64,000 bases of DNA from Mesorhizobium sp. YM1C-6-2 (GCF_003666685.1 NZ_RCIZ01000011.1:62001-126000); one strand, 5' to 3'; shown: positions 54,278 to 64,000, counted from the first letter of the stretch. The notes: generated from the letters alone by a model not told the origin. Made by a program: numbers and translations.

Positions 54278-55786
54278 ATGGCCGACAAATCCGAGAAGAC
54301 CAAGGCGCGGCTGCCGCGCGGCTTTGTCGACCGTCCGGCCGAGGACATCCGCGCCGTCGAGAAGATGATGGCGAAGATCAGGGAGGTCTACGAGCTCTAC
54401 GGCTTCGAGCCGGTCGAGCAGCCGCTGATCGAATACACCGACGCGCTCGGAAAGTTCCTGCCCGACCAGGACAGGCCGAACGAGGGCGTCTTCTCCTTCC
54501 AGGACGACGACGACCAATGGCTGTCGCTGCGTTACGACCTGACCGCGCCGACAGCGCGTTTCGTGGCCGAGAATTTCGAGCGCCTGCCAAAACCCTATCG
54601 CAGCTATCGTTCCGGCTGGGTGTTCCGCAACGAGAAACCCGGCCCCGGCCGTTTCCGCCAGTTCATGCAGTTCGACGCCGACACGATCGGCACGCCGGGC
54701 GTCGCCGCCGACGCCGAGATGGCGATGATGATGGCCGACGTTATGGAAGCGCTGGGGATAAAGCGCGGCGATTACGTCATCCGCGTCAACAACCGCAAGG
54801 TGCTCGACGGCGTGCTGGAGGCCATCGGCCTTGGCGGCGACGAGAACGCAGGGCGCCGGCTGACGGTGCTCAGGGCGATCGACAAGCTCGACAAGTTCGG
54901 CCCCGAGGGCGTTCGCTTGTTGCTCGGCGCCGGCCGCTGGGACGGCGGCAAGGAAGGCGAAGGCGATTTTACGAAGGGTGCCGGGCTGGATGAGGTTCAA
55001 ATCCAGTCGGTCCTGTTCGCTACTGTAAGTCCGAACGATATCGAAGCCGGCAGTGCCGATGCAGCAGTGCGTGGAAGCCAGTTCTTTAATGAAGGGCTGG
55101 CAGAGCTAGGAATTATCGAAGACCTCGTTAGGTCTGCGGGCTACGGTCCTGAAAGGATCGTTCTCGATCGTTCAGTAGTCCGCGGCCTCGAATACTACAC
55201 CGGCCCCGTCTACGAGGCCGAACTGCTGGCCGAAATCCCCAACGAAGAGGGAAAAATCGTGCGCTTCGGCTCGGTCGGCGGCGGCGGGCGTTATGACGGG
55301 CTGGTGTCGCGCTTCCGTGGCGAGCCCGTGCCGGCGACCGGCTTTTCCATCGGCGTCTCCCGCCTCACCGCCGCGCTGAAGGCGCTCGGCAAACTGGATA
55401 CGTCCGACGTGCTCGCGCCCGTCGTCGTGCTGGTCATGGACAAGGATACCGAAAGCCTCGGCCGCTACCAGAAGATGGTTTCTTCCCTTCGCCAGGCCGG
55501 CATCCGCGCCGAAATGTATCTCGGCGGCGCCGGCATGAAGGCGCAGATCAAATATGCCGACCGGCGCGGCAGCCCGGCGGTCGTCATCCAGGGCGGCAAC
55601 GAGCGCGCCGAGGGCGTCGTACAGATCAAGGATCTGATCGAGGGCGCGCGCCAGGCCAAGGCGATCGCCGACCATGCCGAATACAAGGAAGCCCGGCCGG
55701 GCCAGGTGACGGTGCCCGAAGCCGGCCTGGTCGCCGAGGTGCAAAAAATCCTCGACGCGCAGGCGGCCGAGCGGAGGAAGGGTTGA
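54278..55786 (+). CDS. hisS: Histidyl-tRNA synthetase
   Basis: Charges tRNA-His. The 502-residue class II synthetase has motif 2 in [20 protein letters not shown], the His-A motif [18 protein letters not shown] and motif 3 in [13 protein letters not shown] and [10 protein letters not shown], plus a C-terminal anticodon-binding domain. Motif 2 (NEKPGPGRF) differs from the YERPQKGR form of enzymes that need G-1, in keeping with the tRNA-His at 7358. From about 54,990 to 55,180 the codon choice is unlike the rest of the gene. It begins a hisS-hisZ-hisG operon and overlaps hisZ by four bases. Confidence 0.96.
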   Translation: MADKSEKTKARLPRGFVDRPAEDIRAVEKMMAKIREVYELYGFEPVEQPLIEYTDALGKFLPDQDRPNEGVFSFQDDDDQWLSLRYDLTAPTARFVAENFERLPKPYRSYRSGWVFRNEKPGPGRFRQFMQFDADTIGTPGVAADAEMAMMMADVMEALGIKRGDYVIRVNNRKVLDGVLEAIGLGGDENAGRRLTVLRAIDKLDKFGPEGVRLLLGAGRWDGGKEGEGDFTKGAGLDEVQIQSVLFATVSPNDIEAGSADAAVRGSQFFNEGLAELGIIEDLVRSAGYGPERIVLDRSVVRGLEYYTGPVYEAELLAEIPNEEGKIVRFGSVGGGGRYDGLVSRFRGEPVPATGFSIGVSRLTAALKALGKLDTSDVLAPVVVLVMDKDTESLGRYQKMVSSLRQAGIRAEMYLGGAGMKAQIKYADRRGSPAVVIQGGNERAEGVVQIKDLIEGARQAKAIADHAEYKEARPGQVTVPEAGLVAEVQKILDAQAAERRKG

Positions 55787-56919
55787 CCTCCCGCTACCCT
55801 TCGATCGCGCCCGACATCCTCGCGCTCTTCGCCGCGCGGGGAACCAACGCCGTCGACGTGCCGGTGCTGCAGCCGGCCGATCCCTTCCTCGACATGGCGG
55901 GCGAGGATTTGCGCCGCCGCATCTTCCTCACCGAGAGCGAGACGGGCGCTTCGCTCTGCCTGCGTCCCGAATTCACCATCCCCGTCTGCCTCGACCACAT
56001 CGCCAGCCAGGCCGGCACGCCGCGCCGCTATTCCTATCTCGGCGAGGTGTTCCGGCAGCGCCGCGAGGGCGGCAACGAGTTCTTCCAGGCGGGCATCGAG
56101 GACCTCGGCGACAAGGACACGCCGCGCGCCGACGCCCGGCTGGTGGCTGACGCCCACGCCCTGCTGACGCTCACGCTGCCCGGCGTGCCGCTCACCGTCA
56201 CGCTCGGCGACCAGTCGGTCTTCGAGGCGGTGCTGGCCGCGCTCGGCCTGCCGCGCGGCTGGCGCATGCGGCTTGCCCGCGCCTTCGGCTCGGACGCGCA
56301 GCTTGCCGCCGCCCTGGCTGATCTCGCCAACCCCCAGAAGAACGGTGCGCTGCCGGAGCCGGTCGCGGCCCTCGTCGCCGACGGCGATCTCGACCGGCTG
56401 TCCGGACACATCGCCGCCGACATGGCGGATGCCGGCCTGTCGCCGACCGCCGGCCGCACGCCGCAGGAGATCGCGCGGCGCCTGGTCGAGAAGGCGGAAC
56501 TGCGCAGCGTGCGCCTTTCCGCCGAGGCTTTTTCGGCGCTGGAGACTTTTCTCGCCATCGACGTGCCGCTCGATGCCGCCGCCGTCGCGCTGCAGGACTT
56601 CGCCAGCTCGGCCGGCCTGTCGCTCGGTTCGGCGCTCGCCAATTTCTCCGCCCGCGTCGAGGCGATCCGGGCGGAGGGGCTGAGCCCGGCCGACATCCGC
56701 TACGACGCCGCCTTCGGCCGGCCGCTCGACTATTACACCGGCCTCGTCTTCGAAATCTCCGGCGTGGACGGCGCTGAGGACGGCGCAAATCGCCCGCTGG
56801 TCGGCGGCGGCCGCTACGACCGCCTGCTCACGCTGCTCGGCGCGAAATCGCCGATCCCGGGCGTCGGCTTCTCCGTCTGGCTCGACCGCATCGAGGCCTT
56901 GAGGGGAGTGGATACATGA
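55783..56919 (+). CDS. hisZ: ATP phosphoribosyltransferase regulatory subunit
   Basis: A 378-residue paralogue of the HisRS catalytic core that serves as regulatory subunit for short HisG, without tRNA charging. It keeps motif-2-like [24 protein letters not shown] and motif-3-like [17 protein letters not shown] but lacks an anticodon-binding domain. The start is a TTG at 55783 with GGAGG five bases upstream, overlapping the hisS stop by four bases; it overlaps hisG by four bases in turn. Confidence 0.94.
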   Translation: MTSRYPSIAPDILALFAARGTNAVDVPVLQPADPFLDMAGEDLRRRIFLTESETGASLCLRPEFTIPVCLDHIASQAGTPRRYSYLGEVFRQRREGGNEFFQAGIEDLGDKDTPRADARLVADAHALLTLTLPGVPLTVTLGDQSVFEAVLAALGLPRGWRMRLARAFGSDAQLAAALADLANPQKNGALPEPVAALVADGDLDRLSGHIAADMADAGLSPTAGRTPQEIARRLVEKAELRSVRLSAEAFSALETFLAIDVPLDAAAVALQDFASSAGLSLGSALANFSARVEAIRAEGLSPADIRYDAAFGRPLDYYTGLVFEISGVDGAEDGANRPLVGGGRYDRLLTLLGAKSPIPGVGFSVWLDRIEALRGVDT

Positions 56920-57620
56920 CCATCACGCTCGCCATCCCCTCGAAGGGCCGCCTCAAGGATCAGTCGCTGGAAGTGCTGGCGAGCGCCGGGCTTGCCGTCA
57001 GCCTGCCGGATGACGACCGCAAGTACCGGGCCCGCATCGAGGGCCGCGACGATATCGAGATCGCCTTCCTGTCGGCCTCGGAGATCGCCGGCGAGATCGG
57101 CCAGGGCAATGTGGACCTCGGCATCACCGGCGAGGATCTTTTGCGCGAGAACGTCGCCGACTGGGAGCGCAAGGCCGCCATCGAGGCCCGCCTCGGCTTC
57201 GGTCCGGCCGATGTCGTGGTGGCGGTGCCGGATTGCTGGCTCGACGTCGAGACCATGGCCGACCTCGACGACGTCGCCGCGGAGTTCCGCCAGCGCCACG
57301 GTCGCCGGCTGAGAATCGCGACAAAATACTGGCGGCTGACGCAGCAGTTCTTCTCGGGCAAGCACGGCATCCAGGTCTACCGGATCGTCGAAAGCCTCGG
57401 CGCCACCGAAGGCGCGCCTGCCGCCGGCTCGGCCGACGTCATCGTCGACATCACGACGACCGGCTCGACCCTGCGCGCCAACCGGCTGAAGATATTGTCC
57501 GACGGCGTCATCCTGCGGTCGCAGGCCTGCCTCGTGCGCTCGCTGAAGGAGCGCTCTGCCGCCGACGCGGCGCTCGCTGCCGAGATCGGTTCGGCCGTGT
57601 CCCGCTCGATCCACGGCTGA
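56916..57620 (+). CDS. hisG: ATP phosphoribosyltransferase, short form
   Basis: First enzyme of histidine synthesis. The 234-residue length and the lack of a C-terminal ACT-like regulatory domain define the short form that needs HisZ, encoded just before it. Motifs include [15 protein letters not shown] at the start, [31 protein letters not shown] and [20 protein letters not shown], the PRPP-binding segment. The ATG overlaps the hisZ stop codon. Confidence 0.95.
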   Translation: MTITLAIPSKGRLKDQSLEVLASAGLAVSLPDDDRKYRARIEGRDDIEIAFLSASEIAGEIGQGNVDLGITGEDLLRENVADWERKAAIEARLGFGPADVVVAVPDCWLDVETMADLDDVAAEFRQRHGRRLRIATKYWRLTQQFFSGKHGIQVYRIVESLGATEGAPAAGSADVIVDITTTGSTLRANRLKILSDGVILRSQACLVRSLKERSAADAALAAEIGSAVSRSIHG

Positions 57621-57766
57621 TTGCGGGGTCTCTAAGCATTCATCCCCGTCTGTTTCGCTTGTGGCATGACGAAGACGTGTTCGGAGGCCACTCGCCGCCG
57701 CGAAAGAATTCGTTAACCATAAATTTCTATCGAATCGCGACGGGCAACCATAACCGAGGGGATCAC

Positions 57767-58375
57767 ATGGAAATCTCGCGCCGCGGCTTCATGTTCGGGC
57801 TGCCACTCTTCGTTGCGGGCTGCTCGACCAGTTCCGACTACGCGAATTATGCCGCCAAGCCGGACGAGCGCCATCCGCTGGCGGCGATGCCGCTGGACCG
57901 GGTCAAGCCGGAGCTCCGGCGTCAGGAAGTCGCCTACAGCGGCGGCGAAAGCGCCGGCACCATCGTCGTCAACACGCCCGAGCGGCGTCTCTATTACGTC
58001 CAGGGCGACGGCCGAGCCATCCGCTACGGCATCGGCGTCGGCAAGGCCGGCCTGGCGCTCAGCGGCAATGCGACGGTCGGGCGCAAGGCCGAATGGCCGG
58101 GCTGGACGCCGACCCAGAACATGATGCGCCGCGACCCCCGCAATCTGCGCTATGCCGGCGGCGTGTCCGGCGGCCTGCACAACCCGCTCGGCGCCCGCGC
58201 GCTATATCTCTATCGCGGCGGCCGCGACACCATGTTCCGCATCCATGGCACCAACCAGCCCCAGACGATCGGCGGCGCGGTTTCCAGCGGCTGCGTGCGC
58301 ATGCTCAATCACGACGTGATCGACCTCTACCAGCGCGCCGGCGTCGGTACCAAGGTGGTCGTCATCCAGGCCTGA
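57767..58375 (+). CDS. L,D-transpeptidase with lipoprotein/Tat-like signal
   Basis: A 202-residue enzyme. The N-terminus MEISRRGFMFGLPLFVAGC has twin Arg residues and ends in an AGC lipobox, so it may be exported by Tat and lipidated on Cys-19. The YkuD domain has FRIHGTNQPQTIGGAVSSGCVRMLNHDV with the catalytic His and Cys. It resembles the paralogue at 43751 in the catalytic part. GAGGGGA lies five bases before the ATG. It probably cross-links peptidoglycan or attaches outer-membrane proteins. Confidence 0.9.
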   Translation: MEISRRGFMFGLPLFVAGCSTSSDYANYAAKPDERHPLAAMPLDRVKPELRRQEVAYSGGESAGTIVVNTPERRLYYVQGDGRAIRYGIGVGKAGLALSGNATVGRKAEWPGWTPTQNMMRRDPRNLRYAGGVSGGLHNPLGARALYLYRGGRDTMFRIHGTNQPQTIGGAVSSGCVRMLNHDVIDLYQRAGVGTKVVVIQA

Positions 58376-58455
58376 TCCGTTCGCGGCTGCTTGCCAGCGT
58401 GGCCGCCTGCCGTTAGTCAGGCCGCCATTCGGGCAACCGGCACAGGAGCGGATTA

Positions 58456-59745
58456 ATGCGTCTCGGCGGCAGGCTGGCAGCAGCCATGGAAGTCCTGGAC
58501 GACATCCAGCGGCGGCGCAGGCCGGCGGCGGATGCGCTGAAGGACTGGGGTCTTTCGCACCGTTTCGCCGGTTCGGGCGACCGCGCCGCGATCGGCAACA
58601 TCGTCTATGACGCACTGCGCCGGAAGCGCTCGGCGGCCTGGCTCTTCGACGCCGACACGCCGCGCGCGCTCGGTTTCGGCGCGCTGCTGCTCGAATGGAA
58701 CGAGACACCCGAAGGACTGAACGGGGCGCTCCAGGACGACCGTTTCGCGCCGCAGTCCTTGACCGACGATGAAATACGCCTGTTGAAGACGCGCAGCCTG
58801 GACGAAGCGCCGGCAGAAGTCCGCGCCGACGTTCCCGACTGGTGTGCGCCATTGCTGAAGGACGCTTTCGGCGATGATTGGGTCGCGGAGGCCGCCGGCC
58901 TCGCCGCGCGCCCGCCGCTCGACTTGAGGGTCAACACGCTGAAGGCCGATCGCGAGAAGGTGCTGGCCGAGCTTTCCGGGATGCAGGCGGCGCCGACGGC
59001 GATCGCCCCGCAGGGTATGCGCATTCCGCCGATCGACGGATCGGGCCGCCATCCGAACGTGCAGGCCGAGCCCGCCTTCCAGAAGGGCTGGTTCGAGGTG
59101 CAGGACGAGGGTTCGCAGGTGGTGGCGGCGCTGGCGGGGGCGACGCCCGGCATGCAGGTGCTCGACTATTGCGCAGGCGCCGGCGGCAAGACGCTGGCGC
59201 TGTCGGCGGCGATGGAAAACCGCGGCCAGATCTTCGCCCATGATTCGGAAAAGGCGCGGCTTGCTCCGATCTTCGACCGGCTGAGGCGGTCGGAGAACCG
59301 CAACGTCCAGGTGGTGGCGAAGCCGCAGGACCTCGCGGCTCTCGAAGGGCAGATGGACCTCGTGCTCGTCGACGCGCCATGCACCGGCTCGGGCACCTGG
59401 CGCCGGAGGCCGGACGCGAAATGGCGGCTTTCGGAAAAGCAGCTCGGCGTGCGCACCGGCGAACAGCGGGCGATCCTCGATGCGGCCAAGGCCTATGTGA
59501 AGCCGGGCGGCCGTCTCGTCTACATCACCTGCTCGGTCTTTCCCGCCGAGAATGCCGGCCAGATCGATGCGTTCCTCGGTCGGGAACAGGGCTTCGCGCC
59601 GGTCGACCATGACGGCCTGTGGCAGGAAAAGTTCCCCGGTTGCCCGAACCTCGCCCGGATCGACCGAGAGCGCGGGATTTCGCTGACGCCGGCGCGCAGC
59701 AGCACCGACGGCTTCTACTTCGCGGCCCTGGAGAAGAAGGGCTGA
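58456..59745 (+). CDS. RsmB/NOP-family RNA (cytosine-C5)-methyltransferase
   Basis: A 429-residue RNA methyltransferase with a helical N-terminal NusB-like region and a Rossmann SAM domain: VLDYCAGAGGKTLALSAAM binds SAM, VDAPCTGSGTWRRRPDAKW has the first Cys, and VYITCSVFPAENAGQ has the catalytic Cys. The probable target is 16S rRNA C967, as for RsmB, but relatives methylate other sites. AGGAG lies eight bases before the ATG. Confidence 0.9.
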   Translation: MRLGGRLAAAMEVLDDIQRRRRPAADALKDWGLSHRFAGSGDRAAIGNIVYDALRRKRSAAWLFDADTPRALGFGALLLEWNETPEGLNGALQDDRFAPQSLTDDEIRLLKTRSLDEAPAEVRADVPDWCAPLLKDAFGDDWVAEAAGLAARPPLDLRVNTLKADREKVLAELSGMQAAPTAIAPQGMRIPPIDGSGRHPNVQAEPAFQKGWFEVQDEGSQVVAALAGATPGMQVLDYCAGAGGKTLALSAAMENRGQIFAHDSEKARLAPIFDRLRRSENRNVQVVAKPQDLAALEGQMDLVLVDAPCTGSGTWRRRPDAKWRLSEKQLGVRTGEQRAILDAAKAYVKPGGRLVYITCSVFPAENAGQIDAFLGREQGFAPVDHDGLWQEKFPGCPNLARIDRERGISLTPARSSTDGFYFAALEKKG

Positions 59746-59813
59746 TCCCCCTTGATATTCGGCCGCCCCGCTTCAGATAGGTCGGGATCGAAGCGGTTTT
59801 GGGCGGGATTCCT

Positions 59814-60266
59814 GTGACGGTTCGTGCAGCGCTGGTCCCTTTTATTCTCCTGGTCGTCGGCGGTGGCCTGTTGATCGGTTTCTTCACCGCGCCGGGACCG
59901 TGGTACGAGATGCTTGCGAAGCCGTCCTTCAATCCGCCGAACTGGCTCTTCGGCCCGGTCTGGACGATCCTCTACGTGCTCATCGCCATAGCCGGCTGGC
60001 GCGTCTGGCAGCGCGAGCGCGGCGGTCGCGCCATGAAGCTCTGGTGGCTTCAACTGATGTTGAACTTCCTCTGGTCGCCGGTCTTCTTCGGGCTGGAGCG
60101 GACCGGGCCGGCATTGGCCGTCATCCTCGCTCTGCTTGCCGTTATTCTCGCCTTCATCGCCGCCGCCTGGAGGCTCGACCGGCCGTCCGCCTGGCTCTTT
60201 GTCCCCTATGCGGCCTGGGTCGCCTTCGCGTCGCTGCTCAACGCGGCGATCTGGCGGTTGAACTGA
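59814..60266 (+). CDS. TspO/MBR-family membrane protein
   Basis: A 150-residue protein with five hydrophobic helices. The signature KPSFNPPNWLFGPVWTILYVLIAIAGW and LQLMLNFLWSPVFFGLERTG are typical of TspO, a tryptophan-rich sensory protein that binds porphyrins and affects tetrapyrrole-dependent gene control in alphaproteobacteria. The start is a GTG at 59814; a TTG at 59799 is also in frame, with no clear ribosome site for either. Confidence 0.9.
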   Translation: MTVRAALVPFILLVVGGGLLIGFFTAPGPWYEMLAKPSFNPPNWLFGPVWTILYVLIAIAGWRVWQRERGGRAMKLWWLQLMLNFLWSPVFFGLERTGPALAVILALLAVILAFIAAAWRLDRPSAWLFVPYAAWVAFASLLNAAIWRLN

Positions 60267-60399
60267 CCTCCATCGCCAAGGCCCGTCCGGAGTTTACAAA
60301 AGCGTTCGCGTCGGCAATTGTCGCGGAGGCTTCGGCATTTCGCAGGCTGCGCGCCGCAGTCAATTCTGGTTCCGCCCGGCGCGCAGACAAAAGAGCATC

Positions 60400-61170
60400 A
60401 TGGATGAATTCTGGAGCCACATAACCCACCCGCAAGTCATCGTCGGACATCTCAGCTACCTGCTTGCCGTCGTCGCCGTCAGCATGAGCAGCATGCGCTG
60501 GCTGCGCGTCTTCGCGATCGCCAGCGGCGTGGCCGGGATCCTCTATTACGGCCTCATCCTGTCCGACCGGGTCAGCGTCGCCTGGGAAATCATCTTCACG
60601 CTGGTCAATGTCGCCCAACTGTCCATTCTCCTCCTGGCCGGGCGCTTCCGCAGGCACAGCGCCGACGAGCAGCTTCTGATAGAGACCGTGCTGCCCAATC
60701 TCGAACGCAGCCAGCGGCACAGGCTCCTGAAACTGGCCGACTGGCAGGTGCGCGAGCCCGGCGACGTCCTGATGGAGCAGGATCAGGAACGCCCCAACCT
60801 GACCTTCATCGCAAGCGGGGCCGCCAGCATCGAGTGCGACCAGGCCCTGGTCGGCGTATGCGGGCCGGGCGATTTCCTCGGTGAAATGAGCTTCCTGACC
60901 GGCCGGCCCGCATCGGCGACCGTGCGGGTCGCCAACGAGACGCGTTGCTGCACATTCGACGTGGTAGCGCTGAAGGCCCTGCTGGACAGGAATCCGGGCC
61001 TGCGGCAGGCGCTGGAGGAGGGTTTCAACCGCAACCTCGTCGGCAAGCTGGAGCGGATGAACGCCGCCAACAGTGCGCGCCGGTCGGATGCGCCGCCGCA
61101 GCCGACCGCCGAGAACGCCGCCATGGAAGAAGCCGGGCGCGCGCCGGCCGAATCGTTGAACGGCGGCTGA
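60400..61170 (+). CDS. Popeye-like membrane protein with cyclic-nucleotide-binding fold
   Basis: A 256-residue protein. Residues about 14-82 form three membrane helices (VIVGHLSYLLAVVAVSMSS, VFAIASGVAGILYYGLILS, IIFTLVNVAQLSILLLAG), followed by a cNMP-binding-like domain (about 90-210) with CGPGDFLGEMSFLTGRPASAT. In canonical domains the cassette reads GE..L....PRxA; here the phosphate-binding Arg position is Ala, so cAMP binding is uncertain. The layout is that of Popeye-domain proteins, better known in animals. The C-terminal 40 residues are low complexity. Confidence 0.83.
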   Translation: MDEFWSHITHPQVIVGHLSYLLAVVAVSMSSMRWLRVFAIASGVAGILYYGLILSDRVSVAWEIIFTLVNVAQLSILLLAGRFRRHSADEQLLIETVLPNLERSQRHRLLKLADWQVREPGDVLMEQDQERPNLTFIASGAASIECDQALVGVCGPGDFLGEMSFLTGRPASATVRVANETRCCTFDVVALKALLDRNPGLRQALEEGFNRNLVGKLERMNAANSARRSDAPPQPTAENAAMEEAGRAPAESLNGG

Positions 61171-61254
61171 TCAATCTTTGTTGCACTGCACAAAACCGGA
61201 TTGCACGGCTCGGCGCCCTTTGCCATAAGCGTTCCGCGAAAAAGGTCGAATGCC

Positions 61255-61716
61255 GTGTGTGCTGCGAAGATCATCCCGGATCCGGACTATGAGGAGCGCG
61301 TGCGCGCTTCCTTCGCGCGTCAGAACGCCATGGCGACGATCGGCGCGCGCCTGACGCTGGTGACGCCGGGCATCGTCGAGATCGAGATGCCGTTCTCGCC
61401 GGCGCTGACCCAGCAGCACGGCTTCCTGCATGCCGGCGTGATTTCGACCGCGCTGGATTCGGCCTGCGGCTATGCCGCGCTCTCGATCATGCCGGGAAAC
61501 GCCGCCGTGCTGACCATCGAGTTCAAGGTCAATCTTCTGGCGCCGGGCAGGGGCACGCGCTTCCTGTTCCGTGGCTCAGTCACCAAGCCCGGCCGCACCA
61601 TTGTCGTCGCCGACGGACAGGCCTATGCCATCGGGGCGGACGAAGAGGCCAAGCTCATCGCGACCATGACGGGCACGATGATGACGGTCGTCGGCCGCGA
61701 GGGCATGGAGGGGTAG
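61255..61716 (+). CDS. PaaI-type hot-dog thioesterase
   Basis: A protein of about 153 residues with the hot-dog fold. The segment QQHGFLHAGVISTALDSACGYAALS has the HGG-like motif and the catalytic Asp of PaaI/HGG-type thioesterases, and LTIEFKVNLLAPGRGTRFLFRG the second strand pair. It hydrolyses acyl-CoA or aryl-CoA thioesters. I prefer the GTG at 61255; a TTG at 61201 is the other option. It lies four bases before mtnN. Confidence 0.85.
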   Translation: MCAAKIIPDPDYEERVRASFARQNAMATIGARLTLVTPGIVEIEMPFSPALTQQHGFLHAGVISTALDSACGYAALSIMPGNAAVLTIEFKVNLLAPGRGTRFLFRGSVTKPGRTIVVADGQAYAIGADEEAKLIATMTGTMMTVVGREGMEG

Positions 61717-61719
61717 ATA

Positions 61720-62355
61720 GTGCCACCGTTAGCCACGCTTGCCGGCAAGAGGGTTCTCTTCGCCATGGCGGCGGACGCCGAGTACGGCCCGCATCTGAAG
61801 GCGATCTTCACGCCGCTGATGACCGGCGTCGGCCCCGTCGAGGCAAGCATTGCCCTGACCAGGGCGCTTGTCGAACTCAAGGCCGCCGGAACGCTGCCCG
61901 ACCTCGTGGTGTCGCTCGGCTCCGCCGGCAGCCGCCGCTTGAAGCGCACCGAGGTCTACCAGGCCGTCTCGGTGACCTACCGCGACATGAACGCCTCGGC
62001 TTTCGGCTTCGAGAAGGGTGTGACGCCCTTCCTCGACCTGCCGGCTACTCAGATGCTTCCGATCAGGATTCCCGGCGTGAAGGAGGCGACGATCTCGACC
62101 GGCGCGACCATCATCGCCAACTCGGCCTTCGACGCCATCGCGGAGGACATGGTCGACATGGAGACCTATGCCTGCCTGCGTGCATGCCAGGGTTTCGGTG
62201 TACCGCTGGTCGGCCTGCGCGGCATCTCCGACGGCGACACCGACGTCGACCACATCAGCCACTGGCTTGAATATCTCCACGTGGTGGACGAGAAGCTTGC
62301 CGATGCCGTCAACAAGCTCGAGACGGCGATCGCCGACGGCACGATCCGCATTTGA
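61720..62355 (+). CDS. mtnN: 5'-methylthioadenosine/S-adenosylhomocysteine nucleosidase
   Basis: Cleaves methylthioadenosine and S-adenosylhomocysteine to the base and the thio-ribose. The 211-residue protein has the PNP/MTAN fold with GVGPVEASIALTRAL, VSLGSAGS, AEDMVDMETYACLRAC, which holds the ME substrate-binding pair, and the catalytic Asp in GLRGISDGDTD. The start is GTG at 61720 with GGAGGGG eight bases upstream, four bases after the thioesterase gene. Confidence 0.9.
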   Translation: MPPLATLAGKRVLFAMAADAEYGPHLKAIFTPLMTGVGPVEASIALTRALVELKAAGTLPDLVVSLGSAGSRRLKRTEVYQAVSVTYRDMNASAFGFEKGVTPFLDLPATQMLPIRIPGVKEATISTGATIIANSAFDAIAEDMVDMETYACLRACQGFGVPLVGLRGISDGDTDVDHISHWLEYLHVVDEKLADAVNKLETAIADGTIRI

Positions 62356-62475
62356 CGGGGTTGGCTCACCTGCCGCATGAGGCGGTTGAATCAGGCTCCG
62401 AGCCGCATGAATCAGCTTGAAAGGCAAATGGCGCAACCCATTGCGTCGACTCATACTTTTCTTTAAACGCCCGCC

Positions 62476-64000
62476 ATGAAGCACGCCGCGCACCCCGACA
62501 GCATCCTGATCATCGATTTCGGCAGCCAGGTCACCCAGCTGATCGCGCGCCGCGTCCGCGAGGCGGGCGTCTACTGCGAGATCCATCCCTTCCAGAACGC
62601 GGCCGAAGCCTTCGAGCGGCTGCAACCAAAGGGCGTCATCTTTTCCGGCGGGCCGGCCTCGGTCACCACTGAAGGCAGCCCGCGGGCGCCGCAGGCGGTG
62701 TTCGACAGCGGCGTGCCGATCCTCGGCATCTGCTACGGCCAGCAGACGCTTGCCCACCAGCTCGGCGGCACGGTCGAGGGCGGCCACGCCGCTGAGTTCG
62801 GGCGTGCCGACATTGAGATCAAGGCCGCAAGCCCGCTGTTCGAAGGGTTCTGGCAGGTGGGCGGACGCTATCCTGTCTGGATGAGCCACGGCGACCGGGT
62901 CACGCAGCTGCCAGAAGGTTTCGAGGTCATCGCGACCTCCGAGAACGCGCCCTTCGCCATCGCCGCCGACGAGGGCCGGCGCTACTATTCGACGATGTTC
63001 CACCCGGAAGTGGTGCACACGCCCGACGGCGCCAAGCTGCTGTCGAACTTCGTGCACGGGATCGTCGGGCTGAAATCCGACTGGACGATGTCGGCCTATC
63101 GCGCCGAGATGATCAGGAAGATCCGCGAGCAGGTGGGAAGCGGGCGGGTGATCTGCGGCCTGTCCGGCGGCGTCGATTCCTCGGTGGCCGCGGTGCTGAT
63201 CCATGAGGCGATCGGCGACCAGCTCACCTGCATCTTCGTCGACCACGGCCTGATGCGCCTCAACGAGGCGGACGAGGTCGTGAAGATGTTCCGCGATCAC
63301 TACAACATCCCGCTGGTTCACGTGGACGCGTCGGACCTGTTCCTTACCCAGCTTGCCGGCGAAACCGACCCGGAGGTAAAGCGGAAGACGATCGGCCGCC
63401 TGTTCATCGAGGTGTTCGAGGCGGAAGCCGCCAAGATCGCCGAGGACGGCAAGGGTGCGCCAAAATTCCTGGCGCAAGGCACGCTCTATCCCGACGTCAT
63501 CGAGAGCGTCTCCTTCTCCGGCGGCCCGTCGGTGACCATCAAGAGCCACCATAATGTCGGCGGCCTGCCCGAGCGCATGAACATGAAGCTCGTCGAGCCG
63601 CTGCGCGAGCTCTTCAAGGACGAGGTGAGGGCGCTTGGCCGCGAACTCGGCTTACCCGACCGCTTCATCGGCCGCCACCCGTTCCCGGGTCCTGGCCTCG
63701 CCATCCGCTGCCCGGGTGGGGTCACCCGCGAAAAGCTTGACATATTGCGCAAGGCCGACGCGATCTATCTGGACGAGATCCGCAAGGCCGGCCTCTACGA
63801 CACGATCTGGCAGGCCTTTGCGGTGCTGTTGCCGGTGCAGACGGTCGGTGTGATGGGCGACTACCGCACCTACGATTTCGTCTGCGCGCTGCGCGCCGTC
63901 ACCTCGGTCGACGGCATGACCGCCGACTTCTATCCCTACGACATGAACTTCCTCGGCCGCACCGCGACCCGCATCATCAACGAAGTGCGCGGCATCAACC
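62476..64000 (+). CDS. guaA: GMP synthase (glutamine-hydrolysing), C-terminus beyond window
   Basis: Converts XMP to GMP. The 508 codons present are nearly the whole of a protein of about 520 residues. The N-terminal amidotransferase has Cys in [15 protein letters not shown] and the His/Glu pair in [10 protein letters not shown]; the ATP-pyrophosphatase has the P-loop [15 protein letters not shown]; the dimerisation domain ends [10 protein letters not shown] at the window edge. It has its own leader of 120 bases after mtnN. Confidence 0.95.
   Translation, partial: MKHAAHPDSILIIDFGSQVTQLIARRVREAGVYCEIHPFQNAAEAFERLQPKGVIFSGGPASVTTEGSPRAPQAVFDSGVPILGICYGQQTLAHQLGGTVEGGHAAEFGRADIEIKAASPLFEGFWQVGGRYPVWMSHGDRVTQLPEGFEVIATSENAPFAIAADEGRRYYSTMFHPEVVHTPDGAKLLSNFVHGIVGLKSDWTMSAYRAEMIRKIREQVGSGRVICGLSGGVDSSVAAVLIHEAIGDQLTCIFVDHGLMRLNEADEVVKMFRDHYNIPLVHVDASDLFLTQLAGETDPEVKRKTIGRLFIEVFEAEAAKIAEDGKGAPKFLAQGTLYPDVIESVSFSGGPSVTIKSHHNVGGLPERMNMKLVEPLRELFKDEVRALGRELGLPDRFIGRHPFPGPGLAIRCPGGVTREKLDILRKADAIYLDEIRKAGLYDTIWQAFAVLLPVQTVGVMGDYRTYDFVCALRAVTSVDGMTADFYPYDMNFLGRTATRIINEVRGIN

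Noticed and set aside
62356-62475. A purine riboswitch in the guaA leader
   Set aside because: The leader lacks the conserved three-way-junction core of purine riboswitches.
61729-63552. A 607-residue minus-strand frame
   Set aside because: It is opposite mtnN and guaA and is a shadow frame.

Overview
The window is GC-rich, densely coded DNA from the chromosome of an alphaproteobacterium, most likely a Hyphomicrobiales (Rhizobiales) member close to Mesorhizobium/Phyllobacteriaceae. The evidence is the gene families present: Omp25/Omp31-type porins, a DUF1127 protein, an aceA gene paired with a RamB/ScfR-type regulator, an Irr-type iron control element, a HisZ plus short HisG pair, a plant/rhizobial-type GshA, and a tRNA-His without the usual G-1. 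No phage, integrase, transposase or CRISPR array was seen. I read it as ordinary chromosome with small accessory patches.

Layout. 1-5 kb holds a truncated HAMP/PAS sensor, a degenerate receiver protein, and isocitrate lyase with a small partner, divergent from its likely regulator. 5-13 kb holds a class III cyclase with TolB-like and TPR regions, tRNA-His, a phasin with two PhaR-like sites, a 1353-residue PAS histidine kinase and a GIY-YIG protein. 13-17 kb is a repeat-bearing gap, then an iron ABC binding protein and fused permease behind an Irr box, then a secreted orphan. 17-26 kb holds acetoacetyl-CoA synthetase, an AsmA protein and the potFGHI polyamine transporter. 26-35 kb holds a DMT exporter, truncated haemoglobin, P1 peptidase, PhnA-like protein, two porins, XseA, a glycine-rich lipoprotein, a LysR regulator and a DUF1127 protein. 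35-45 kb holds a TetR / acetoacetate decarboxylase-like / choline-binding-protein operon, a DUF937 protein, GshA, RsmE, Tag, an L,D-transpeptidase and a TumE/TumA-type toxin-antitoxin pair. 45-52 kb is the glycolate oxidase operon glcD-glcE-(DUF4870)-glcF, divergent from a FadR-type regulator and an lldD-type dehydrogenase. 52-54.2 kb is a phosphatase and a repeat-filled, gene-poor kilobase. 54.2-64 kb holds hisS-hisZ-hisG, a second L,D-transpeptidase, an RsmB-type methyltransferase, TspO, a Popeye-like membrane cyclic-nucleotide-fold protein, a thioesterase, MTA/SAH nucleosidase and the start of guaA.

Themes. Several loci handle two-carbon and storage carbon: isocitrate lyase, glycolate oxidase, lactate dehydrogenase, phasin, acetoacetyl-CoA synthetase and an acetoacetate decarboxylase homologue. 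Two ABC operons carry a strong hairpin directly after the binding-protein gene, which should let the binding protein be made in excess. The observations most worth a second look are the toxin-antitoxin pair whose start codon lies inside its palindromic operator, the three half-sites at the glc/regulator junction, the Popeye-like protein with an altered phosphate-binding cassette, the repeat cluster at 53.4-54.1 kb, and the codon-usage patch inside hisS. All assignments come from reading the sequence; no database search was run.
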